This document shows, piece after piece, positions 58,160-64,000 of a DNA stretch of 64,000 nt. This stretch comes from an uncultured Neglectibacter sp. (lineage in GTDB: Bacteria > Bacillota > Clostridia > Oscillospirales > Acutalibacteraceae). The DNA lies in the NCBI GenBank assembly GCA_937958185.1, contig CALFFN010000005.1, forward strand, positions 100,765 through 164,764, given 5' to 3'. Position 1 is the stretch's first letter. Each line of letters starts with the position of its first letter. Made by a program: the position numbers and the translations under genes. The notes beneath the pieces are model-generated. The model saw only the letters and a list, made by a program, of their open reading frames with translations. It was not told the DNA's origin and ran no database searches.

Positions 58160-59197
58160 ATGGCAAAGCTTTTTTCAAAATTGGGATATGTGAGCAGGGT
58201 GCTGAGCGGGGTCCGGCTGGAGGAGCTGAACAAATCGCTGGAAAAGGCAAAGGAGCGTTCCGGCAGGAATAAGGCGTCGCTGTTTCTGGACATGCTCTGG
58301 TGCTCTGTGCGGTACGGCGCGGGATACCACGATTATGTGATGTTCGGCTTTTACGATATGGACGGCAAGCACCGGGACACCTATGTGACCCGCCTGCGGA
58401 ACAAAAAGCTCATCACCACGGTAAACGACCCGGAAACAGCGGAAATATTTGACCATAAGGTGAAATTCAACCCCAGGTTCCGGGAATATCTGGGGAGAGA
58501 CTTTCTGGTGGTCGAGGACATGACGCTGGAACAGTTCAAGGAATTTGTCAGCGACAAGGAAAAGATATTCTGTAAGCCCGATGTGGGCGAAAGCGGCAAG
58601 GGCATTGCGCGGCTGGCAAAAGCCGATTTTGAAAGTGAAGAAGCCATGTTCCGCTACATCAAGGAGGGCGGCTTCGGGGTGATCGGCGAAATGCTGGTCC
58701 AGCATGACGCCATGAACAAGCTGTATCCCGGCGCTGTAAATTCCATGCGCATCGTGACCCTGCTTGTCGGCGCGCCGGGGCACTATACGCCCCAGCTGAT
58801 CTACGCCGTGGTGAAGATCGGCGCAGGCGGAAAATATGTGGACAATCTGGAAAACGGCGGAATGTTCTGCCCCATTGATTACGAGACCGGGAAGATCACC
58901 GGGGTGGGGCATACCTCTGCCCTGACCACTTTGGACAAGCACCCGGACACGGGCGTTCCCCTGATCGGCTATCAGATCCCCTACGTGAAGGAAGCCATCG
59001 AATTGTGCAAAAAGGCGGCGCTGGAAGAGCCGGGTATGCGCCTTGTGGGCTGGGACTGCGCCATCACTCCGAACGGACCCGCCATTATCGAGGGAAACGA
59101 CTACCCCGGCTATGATTTCTGGCAGCAGCCGGAGCACACCCCGGACAGGATCGGTCTTTGGCACGTGTACAAGGAGCTGGTCCCGGAGCTGAAATAA
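58160..59197 (+). CDS. Sugar-transfer-associated ATP-grasp protein
   Basis: The 345-residue protein has an ATP-grasp core: KIFCKPDVGESGKGIARL (ATP-binding lysine loop), GFGVIGEMLVQHDAMNKLYP (hinge) and AIIEGNDYPGYDFWQ (metal-binding glutamate and asparagine). The pattern fits the family often found beside polysaccharide or glycan transfer genes. Its substrate is unknown. No transport or glycosyltransferase neighbour is present here to help. Confidence 0.8.
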   Translation: MAKLFSKLGYVSRVLSGVRLEELNKSLEKAKERSGRNKASLFLDMLWCSVRYGAGYHDYVMFGFYDMDGKHRDTYVTRLRNKKLITTVNDPETAEIFDHKVKFNPRFREYLGRDFLVVEDMTLEQFKEFVSDKEKIFCKPDVGESGKGIARLAKADFESEEAMFRYIKEGGFGVIGEMLVQHDAMNKLYPGAVNSMRIVTLLVGAPGHYTPQLIYAVVKIGAGGKYVDNLENGGMFCPIDYETGKITGVGHTSALTTLDKHPDTGVPLIGYQIPYVKEAIELCKKAALEEPGMRLVGWDCAITPNGPAIIEGNDYPGYDFWQQPEHTPDRIGLWHVYKELVPELK

Positions 59198-59251
59198 GCC
59201 GGGAACCGCCCTGCAAACGCTGCTGTTTTGGTACTTTTCATGGGACAACCA

Positions 59252-59284
59252 AACTGCCGCCGGAGCATTCCGGCGGCAGTTTTT
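59252..59284 (+). terminator. Terminator after the ATP-grasp gene
   Basis: A thirteen-base-pair stem (AACTGCCGCCGGA with TCCGGCGGCAGTT) is followed by TTTT. Confidence 0.92.
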
Positions 59285-59340
59285 GAAATTTTTTTAGAAA
59301 AATGAGATTTTTTTGACCTCTGAAAGGTACTATAGGTGAA

Positions 59341-59874
59341 ATGCATTTCAGGAGACAGGGGGTGGACGCCGCGGAAAATGAAAAATTTGCGGAATGCGTG
59401 GAAAAATATACGGACTCCGTGTACCGTGTAGCGTTCCATTCCTGTAAAAACCCGGCGGATTCTGAGGACATCGTTCAAAATGTGTTCTTAAAGCTGTACC
59501 GGGAAACCAAGGAGTTTGAAAGTGAGGAACACCTGCGCCGGTGGCTCTTGCGGGTAGCGGTGAACGAATCGAAAAAGCTCCTGGGCTCCGCGTGGTTTCG
59601 GAGAAGCGCGCCGCTGGAGGAATATGCGGAAACGCTGGAATTTGAGACCCCGGAGGAAAGCGAGCTGTTTTTCGCGGTGATGGCGCTGCCCAAAAAGTAC
59701 CGGGTGCCGGTGTACCTGTTCTACTACGAGGATTACCCCGTCAAGGAAGTAGCGGTCATGTGCGGCTTAAAGGAATCCACTGTTCAGACCCGTCTGCAGC
59801 GGGCGAGAGAAAAATTGCGGCAGACCCTGCAAAAGCAGGAGCGGAAAGGAGAGAGCAGACATGAAGCCCAGTAA
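59341..59874 (+). CDS. ECF-type RNA polymerase sigma factor
   Basis: The product is 177 residues from ATG 59341, or 170 from GTG 59362, which has the better ribosome site (AGGAG at seven bases). Region 2 has DSEDIVQNVFLKLYRE; region 4 has EVAVMCGLKESTVQTRLQRA. The two are linked by a short segment, as in extracytoplasmic-function sigma factors. It overlaps the next gene, which encodes a membrane protein likely to be its anti-sigma. A TTGACC is upstream but no matching -10 at normal spacing. Confidence 0.9.
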   Translation: MHFRRQGVDAAENEKFAECVEKYTDSVYRVAFHSCKNPADSEDIVQNVFLKLYRETKEFESEEHLRRWLLRVAVNESKKLLGSAWFRRSAPLEEYAETLEFETPEESELFFAVMALPKKYRVPVYLFYYEDYPVKEVAVMCGLKESTVQTRLQRAREKLRQTLQKQERKGESRHEAQ

Positions 59875-60337
59875 AGAACTGTATCAGAGGACTTTTTCCC
59901 GGCTGAAACCCTCTCCGGAATTAGGAAAGGAGATTTTAGCCATGACGGAAAAAGTGAAAAGACCCAAGAAATTTGTGGCGCGCAGGCTCATTGCCATCGC
60001 CGCTGTGCTGGCGCTGGTATTCGCGCTGGCAATGGGCGCAAATGCCGCTACCGGCGGCGAGCTGTATGAAGCCACTATCGGTAGGCTGGTGTATACCCTC
60101 AAAATGGATGACGGAAGCGTTGCCCGCGTTTATCAGGGCGAGACCGATGAGGGCGGCAAAGTGAGCTTTATCATTGAAGGAGACAGAGTAGAGGGCGGAT
60201 ATAAGCTCAAAGCTCAGCCCGATCCCTCTGCGGAGTATGAAAAGAGCGTCGAGGTGGAAACCGACGAAAACGGCAATATCGTCTCCGTTCAGGAGGGCGA
60301 AGGACAGCCCAACGTTGCCTACAACACGCAGGACTAA
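59861..60337 (+). CDS. Single-pass membrane protein, putative anti-sigma factor
   Basis: The 158-residue protein overlaps the sigma gene by 14 bases. Residues 1-40 are basic and cytoplasmic (SKELYQRTFSRLKPSPELGK), a membrane helix follows at about 42-62 (LIAIAAVLALVFALAMGA), and 95 extracytoplasmic residues are beta-rich and acidic. Position and topology are those of anti-sigma factors. It lacks the zinc (ZAS) motif. The regulatory role is inferred. Confidence 0.62.
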   Translation: MKPSKELYQRTFSRLKPSPELGKEILAMTEKVKRPKKFVARRLIAIAAVLALVFALAMGANAATGGELYEATIGRLVYTLKMDDGSVARVYQGETDEGGKVSFIIEGDRVEGGYKLKAQPDPSAEYEKSVEVETDENGNIVSVQEGEGQPNVAYNTQD

Positions 60338-60364
60338 ACTCTCATTCCCCAAACTATGTTGTAG

Positions 60365-60392
60365 AAAAAGGACCCTCCCCGGGGTCCTTTTT
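60365..60392 (+). terminator. Terminator after the sigma/anti-sigma pair
   Basis: A palindromic stem (AAAAAGGACC with GGTCCTTTTT) is followed by C and T bases. Confidence 0.88.
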
Positions 60393-60456
60393 CTCTGTCA
60401 TATTCTGAGAAAAAGCGCAGCGCCGGAAAAAAGGCTTTACGAACGCGGGATTTTGT

Positions 60457-60577
60457 GGTATAATGATCGCAAAGCAATCATCACGGAGAACCCCTGAACC
60501 GCAATGCGGTTCCCTTTTGCTCTACAAAAGTACCGGGCTTCTCCAAGCAGTGGGCGCATTCTGCGCCTATGGTATAA
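60457..60577 (+). repeat. Structured intergenic repeat, family A copy 1
   Basis: This unit runs from GGTATAATGATCGC to CGCCTATGGTATAAT and contains GAACCGC-AAT-GCGGTTC and GGCGCA-TTC-TGCGCC hairpins. It aligns with 63172-63312. Where the two copies differ inside the stems, both sides change together. It lies in front of the ABC-F leader. Confidence 0.85.
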
Positions 60578-60692
60578 TATCCGCAAAGGACAGCGGATAT
60601 TATAGATTTGAAATTGCCTCGGTCAGTTCTTCGCTTTGCTCAGACGACCGATCGGCACATTATACCAACGCACGTTCCGTGCTTATGGTACA
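60568..60692 (+). repeat. Dispersed palindromic repeat, copy 2 (inverse of 36047-36172)
   Basis: This has ATAATATCCGC paired with GCGGATATTAT and ATTATACCAACG...CTTATGGTA at its ends. It is the reverse complement of the glgP-upstream element, with 40 identical bases and a variable middle hairpin. It directly adjoins the family A copy. Confidence 0.82.
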
Positions 60693-60732
60693 CTGAATGC
60701 AGAAGCGCGGGAAAGCCGCAGGAGGATTTGTG

Positions 60733-60768
60733 ATGAAGCAGGTAGAAACTCCACTTGCCAGGAGGTAA
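60733..60768 (+). CDS. 11-residue upstream peptide of the ABC-F leader
   Basis: ATG 60733 is preceded by AGGAGG at ideal spacing and encodes MKQVETPLARR. It ends 252 bases before the ABC-F start. Short peptides of this kind, upstream of terminators, control many ABC-F resistance genes by ribosome stalling. Immediately after it a nine-base-pair hairpin (CTGTACAAT with ATTGTACAG, 60772-60804) could be the alternate structure. Confidence 0.6.
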   Translation: MKQVETPLARR

Positions 60769-60889
60769 GCTCTGTACAATCGTTACCGATGAAACATTGT
60801 ACAGGGCATAGCAGGGTTCGCAATTTTCAGTCATCGGAAAGCCTGCGGAGGTGAGAACACTGTCCGCTTGTTTTCCTGTGTCTTTTGAT

Positions 60890-60917
60890 GCGGAGGGCTA
60901 TTGCCTTCCGCTTTTTT
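60890..60917 (+). terminator. First attenuator terminator of the ABC-F leader
   Basis: GCGGAGGGC pairs with GCCTTCCGC (one G-T pair, TATT loop) and is followed by six Ts. It lies after the upstream peptide and before the ABC-F gene. Confidence 0.88.
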
Positions 60918-60921
60918 GTTT

Positions 60922-60954
60922 GCAGAAAGCGGGAATACTCGCTTTCTGCTTTTT
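60922..60954 (+). terminator. Second attenuator terminator of the ABC-F leader
   Basis: GCAGAAAGCG pairs perfectly with CGCTTTCTGC and is followed by five Ts and a further T-run. Two terminators in tandem in a 5' leader imply conditional readthrough. Confidence 0.88.
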
Positions 60955-61020
60955 GCTTTTTGGAAACAGAGATCTGGCGGGTGGTTTTTCGTGCCGCGCT
61001 GCCGGAAAGGACAGATTTTT

Positions 61021-62550
61021 ATGAGTTATTTGGAAATAAAGGGGCTTTCCCATTCCTTTGGAGACACCGTGCTGTTCCGCGGCGCGGATATGGTGCTGCA
61101 AAAGGGCGAACATATCGGCGTGGTAGGGCAGAACGGCGTGGGAAAAAGCACCCTGATCAAATTTTGCACCGGGCAGCTGATCCCCGATGAGGGCAGCGTC
61201 AGCTGGCAGCCCGGGGTGCGCGTGGGATATCTGGATCAATACGCGAGGACCGATTCCGAGATCACCCTGGAGGATTTTTTACGTTCGGCGTTCCAGCCGC
61301 TGTTTGAGCTGGAGCAGGAGATGGAAGCCTGCTATGAGAGCTTCGGACAGGGGGATACCGCCGCCTTTGACCGGGCGGCAGAGCTGCAAAGCCGCCTGGA
61401 AACGGCGGGGTTCTATCAAATCGACGTGGAGATCAACCGGGTGCTGTTCGGGCTGGGGCTGGAAGATTTGGGGCTTTCCCGCCCCCTGGGGCAGATGAGC
61501 GGCGGACAGCGGGCAAAGGTCATTTTGGGCAAGCTCCTGCTGGAAAAGCCGGACGTGCTTTTGCTGGACGAACCCACCAATTTCCTGGACAAGGAACAGG
61601 TGGCATGGCTGGGGGAATATCTGGCGAACCTGGAAAACGCCTTTCTGCTGGTGACCCACGACCACGAATTTCTGGAACGGACTGCCACCGCCATCTGCGA
61701 TATCAGCGAGGGGAAAATCACGAAATACCGGGGAAATTATACGGAGTTTCTGAAAAAGCGGGAAGCCCGCCAGGAGGAATACCTTCGCCGTTACACCGCC
61801 CAGCAGCGGGAGATCAAGCGGACGGAGGAGTTCATTCGCCGGAACCTTGCCGGGCAGCGCACCAAAATGGCGCAGGGCAGGCGGAAGCACCTGGAACGCA
61901 TGGAGCGGCTGGAAGCCCCGGAGCTGGCGTATAGTAAGCCAGTGTTCCGATTCGCCTCCCTCCCTGTGACAGACGCGGAGCAGCTGCAGGTCCGGCGGCT
62001 TCAGGTGGGGTACGATTTTCCGCTGCTCCCGGCGCTGAGCTTTGTCATTCGGGGCGGGGAAAAGGTAGTAATGTCCGGCTTCAATGGGATCGGCAAGACC
62101 ACCCTGCTGAAAACACTGCTGGGAGAGCTTCCCGCCTTGGGTGGCGGATTCACGTTTTCGCCCAATACCACCGTGGGCTATTTTGAGCAGGAGCTTTTCT
62201 GGGAAACGCCCGAGGAAACCCCGCTGCAGCTGCTGTCGTCCCGCTATCCTGATAAAACCCAGAAGGAGCTGCGCCAGCGGCTGGCGCGCAATGGGATTTC
62301 CCGAAAGCACGCCCAGCAGTCCTTATGCACCCTCAGCGGCGGTGAGCAGGGCAAGGTAAAGCTCTGCCTGCTCACCCACAGCCCTGCCAATTTCCTGATC
62401 CTGGACGAACCCACCAACCATTTGGACGCAAACGCCAAGGAAGCGCTGGGGCAGGCGATCCGGGACTTTCCCGGTACCGTGCTGCTGGTCTCCCACGAGG
62501 GAGCCTTTTACCGCGATTGGGCGGACCGGGTGATCCATATCGGGAGGTAA
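61021..62550 (+). CDS. ABC-F family ribosome-associated ATPase
   Basis: ATG 61021 follows GGAAAGGA; the frame is open upstream into the terminators but without a ribosome site. The 509-residue protein has two ABC domains and no membrane part: Walker A GQNGVGKST and GFNGIGKTT, signatures MSGGQRAK and LSGGEQGK, Walker B LLLDEPTNFLD and LILDEPTNHLD. The linker between domains is a charged helical arm (IRRNLAGQRTKMAQGRRKHL), which in ABC-F proteins reaches the ribosomal P-site. Members either tune translation or protect ribosomes from antibiotics; the attenuator leader favours the latter. Confidence 0.92.
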   Translation: MSYLEIKGLSHSFGDTVLFRGADMVLQKGEHIGVVGQNGVGKSTLIKFCTGQLIPDEGSVSWQPGVRVGYLDQYARTDSEITLEDFLRSAFQPLFELEQEMEACYESFGQGDTAAFDRAAELQSRLETAGFYQIDVEINRVLFGLGLEDLGLSRPLGQMSGGQRAKVILGKLLLEKPDVLLLDEPTNFLDKEQVAWLGEYLANLENAFLLVTHDHEFLERTATAICDISEGKITKYRGNYTEFLKKREARQEEYLRRYTAQQREIKRTEEFIRRNLAGQRTKMAQGRRKHLERMERLEAPELAYSKPVFRFASLPVTDAEQLQVRRLQVGYDFPLLPALSFVIRGGEKVVMSGFNGIGKTTLLKTLLGELPALGGGFTFSPNTTVGYFEQELFWETPEETPLQLLSSRYPDKTQKELRQRLARNGISRKHAQQSLCTLSGGEQGKVKLCLLTHSPANFLILDEPTNHLDANAKEALGQAIRDFPGTVLLVSHEGAFYRDWADRVIHIGR

Positions 62551-62577
62551 ATTTTTTCTTTTGCAGCGAGCGCTTTC

Positions 62578-62606
62578 TTGACCGATAGTTCAAAGGGGAG
62601 TATACT
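62578..62606 (+). promoter_or_regulatory. Sigma-A promoter of the GNAT gene
   Basis: TTGACC and TATACT are separated by 17 bases, 65 bases before the start codon. Confidence 0.7.
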
Positions 62607-62670
62607 GTCTGCGAAAGCAGTGAGCGGCTCAGAAAAGTCAATTTGAAAGTGCCGCGGAAAGGAATGTAAG

Positions 62671-63111
62671 ATGGACATTGCATATCGTCTCATGGAAGAA
62701 AAGGACATAGAGCAGGTCATTCCACTGTATCTGGAGCAATACAACGTATATGACGACGGCTGCTGGACGGAGGAAACAGCGTACCGGCGCATTCATCAGG
62801 TGTGGAGCACAGAGGATTCCTACTGTCTTCTGGCAGAGGAGGATCAGGTGCTGCGCGGCTTTGTCATGGGCTTTTTGAAGCAGTTTGACGACCTGCGTTC
62901 GTACCATCTGGAGGAGATCGTGATTGCCCACGGTCAGCAGGGAAAGGGCATGGGGACAAGGCTGATGCAGGAGCTGGAGCGCCGGGTCAGGGAGCTGGGC
63001 GCGGCGATGATTTCGCTGGACGCGGTAAACGATGAAATGCACGAGCACTTTTATGGGAAGCTGGGCTATGGAAATGTGAAAAATTTTGTGCCGAAAACGA
63101 AAACGCTGTAA
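62671..63111 (+). CDS. GNAT-family N-acetyltransferase
   Basis: The 146-residue protein has the acetyl-CoA pyrophosphate loop GQQGKGMGTRLM preceded by a beta strand (YHLEEIVIAHG), the core of GNAT enzymes. The C-terminal HEHFYGKLGYGNVKN is the usual beta-5/alpha-4 end. It transfers acetyl groups to an amine; the substrate is not readable from sequence. It is expressed alone from its own promoter. Confidence 0.85.
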   Translation: MDIAYRLMEEKDIEQVIPLYLEQYNVYDDGCWTEETAYRRIHQVWSTEDSYCLLAEEDQVLRGFVMGFLKQFDDLRSYHLEEIVIAHGQQGKGMGTRLMQELERRVRELGAAMISLDAVNDEMHEHFYGKLGYGNVKNFVPKTKTL

Positions 63112-63171
63112 AATCAGACACTCAGGGAGAGAGCGCGCCCGGGAAAACCTTGACGAGCAGCCTCCTTTCAG

Positions 63172-63312
63172 GGTATAATGATTGTAAAGCAATCATTACG
63201 GAGAACCCCTGAAACGCGAAGCGTTTCTCTTTTGCTTCGCAAGAAGCATATGTCTTTCCTTCGGAAAGACCGGGCTTCTCCAATCAGTGGGCGCTTTCAG
63301 CGCCTATGGTGG
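63172..63312 (+). repeat. Structured intergenic repeat, family A copy 2
   Basis: This copy aligns with 60457-60577. Its hairpins are GATTG/CAATC, GAAACGC-GAA-GCGTTTC, GTCTTTCC-TTC-GGAAAGAC and GGCGCT-TTC-AGCGCC. Relative to the first copy, C-G has become A-T in the second hairpin and A-T has become T-A in the last. It lies directly upstream of ridA. Confidence 0.85.
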
Positions 63313-63357
63313 AATAAAGGGGAAAGCTCTGAAAATGAAAAAACAGGAGAGATCAGT

Positions 63358-63738
63358 ATGAACAAAGTGATCCAAACCGAAAAAGCCCCGGCAGCCATCG
63401 GACCTTATTCCCAGGCGATCCAGGCGGGAGATTTTCTCTATACCTCCGGGCAGCTGCCCGTTGACCCTGCCACAGGAGAGCTTGCGGGCGATGATATCAC
63501 CGCCCAGGCGGAGCAGTCCATCAAAAATGTGGGCGCGATTTTGGAAGAAGCGGGCTATCAGTATACCGACGCTGTGAAAACGCTGTGCTTTTTGGCGGAT
63601 ATGGCGGATTTTGCCGCGTTTAACGCCGTGTATGAGAAGTATTTTACCGGCAAGCCCGCCCGCAGCTGCGTAGCGGTAAAGCAGCTGCCGAAAAACGCCC
63701 TGTGCGAGGTAGAGGTCGTCTGCTGCAAGCAGCGGTAA
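63358..63738 (+). CDS. ridA: RidA family enamine/imine deaminase
   Basis: ATG 63358, with AGGAGAG upstream, gives 126 residues, the normal length. The start is KAPAAIGPYSQAIQAGDFLY, then LYTSGQLPVDP, and the catalytic arginine is in PARSCVAVKQLP, with EVEVV at the end. It hydrolyses reactive 2-aminoacrylate and related enamines formed by PLP enzymes. Confidence 0.95.
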   Translation: MNKVIQTEKAPAAIGPYSQAIQAGDFLYTSGQLPVDPATGELAGDDITAQAEQSIKNVGAILEEAGYQYTDAVKTLCFLADMADFAAFNAVYEKYFTGKPARSCVAVKQLPKNALCEVEVVCCKQR

Positions 63739-63760
63739 GCTGAAAAAAGCAGCAAAAGAA

Positions 63761-63793
63761 AACTCCCCGGCTGGACCCAGCCGGGGAGTTTTT
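63761..63793 (+). terminator. Terminator after ridA
   Basis: A perfect twelve-base-pair stem (AACTCCCCGGCT with AGCCGGGGAGTT) is followed by Ts. Confidence 0.93.
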
Positions 63794-63798
63794 GCCCA

Positions 63799-63828
63799 TT
63801 GACACGGAACGATCAATTGGGATATAAT
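63799..63828 (+). promoter_or_regulatory. Sigma-A promoter of tRNA-Pro
   Basis: TTGACA and TATAAT, both perfect, are separated by 18 bases, 20 bases before the tRNA. Confidence 0.85.
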
Positions 63829-63847
63829 AAGCGGGTAATACAGATAT

Positions 63848-63923
63848 CCGGGTGTTGCGCAGCTGGTAGCGCGCTTGCTTTGGGAGCAAGAGGTCGCACG
63901 TTCGAGTCGTGTCACCCGGACCA
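63848..63923 (+). tRNA. tRNA-Pro (anticodon TGG), CCA encoded
   Basis: The acceptor CCGGGTG pairs with CACCCGG, the anticodon stem CTTGC/GCAAG holds the loop TTTGGGA, and the T-arm has TTCGAGT. The discriminator is A and CCA is encoded. Anticodon UGG reads CCN proline codons. Confidence 0.95.
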
Positions 63924-63927
63924 CGTC

Positions 63928-63958
63928 GCGGCGAATCCTTGTGGTTCGCCGCATTTTT
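63928..63958 (+). terminator. Terminator after tRNA-Pro
   Basis: An eight-base-pair stem (GCGGCGAA with TTCGCCGC) is followed by five Ts. Nothing else is seen to the window end. Confidence 0.88.
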
Positions 63959-64000
63959 CTGCGCAAAATTCGGCTTCACCGTTCGGATTGCCGCTCCTCT

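Overview
The window looks like the chromosome of an anaerobic gut-type Firmicute, most likely a member of the Clostridia near Oscillospiraceae/Ruminococcaceae. That placement is an inference from gene content: an oxygen-sensitive NrdD/NrdG ribonucleotide reductase, a GTP-type PEP carboxykinase, SLH proteins, an mreBCD-PBP2 cluster, a T-box leader in front of a mazG-hisS block, and sigma-A promoters with consensus TTGACA/TATAAT boxes. No species-level claim is made.

From the left edge to about 31.07 kb lies an integrated phage-like element whose left end is outside the window. In order it carries a large single-chain RNA polymerase of the YonO/QDE-1 (RdRP-like) superfamily, tail morphogenesis genes (tube protein, chaperone-like protein, tape measure, Tal-like and Dit-like proteins), a convergent SLH-protein gene with its own promoter, tail-fibre genes, a compact cassette made of an Asn/Ser/Tyr-repeat protein and two radical SAM proteins, holin and GH25-SLH endolysin, Tn916-type regulators, an excisionase-like protein and a tyrosine integrase. 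The integrase gene abuts a tRNA-Arg(ACG) gene, the probable attachment site. The tape-measure gene is interrupted by an insertion of about 0.8 kb and shows a sharp composition shift. The radical SAM cassette (21.7-25.9 kb) is the best candidate for an undescribed system: the repeat protein looks like the substrate and the two enzymes look like its modifiers, so the phage may carry a post-translationally modified tail or lysis-module protein.

From 31.4 to 64 kb the sequence is ordinary chromosome. On the minus strand are a GH13 amylase and glycogen phosphorylase (glycogen or maltodextrin breakdown). On the plus strand are a ZapA-like protein, a U32 peptidase and dUTPase, then the cell-shape operon mreB-mreC-mreD-PBP2, a MinD-like ATPase, methylglyoxal synthase, a T-box-controlled mazG-hisS block, aspS, the anaerobic ribonucleotide reductase cluster (nrdD, a separate 56-residue glycyl-radical domain gene, surE, nrdG), PEP carboxykinase, an ATP-grasp enzyme, an ECF sigma/membrane-protein pair, an ABC-F protein behind an upstream peptide and two terminators, a GNAT acetyltransferase, RidA and tRNA-Pro(UGG). 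Dispersed palindromic repeats fill several intergenic gaps (36.0-36.4, 45.5-45.9, 49.4-49.8, 60.5-60.7 and 63.2-63.3 kb).

The two most notable chromosomal features are the split anaerobic ribonucleotide reductase, whose glycyl-radical motif is on its own small gene with its own promoter and a Fur-family-like palindrome, and the attenuator-like leader of the ABC-F gene.
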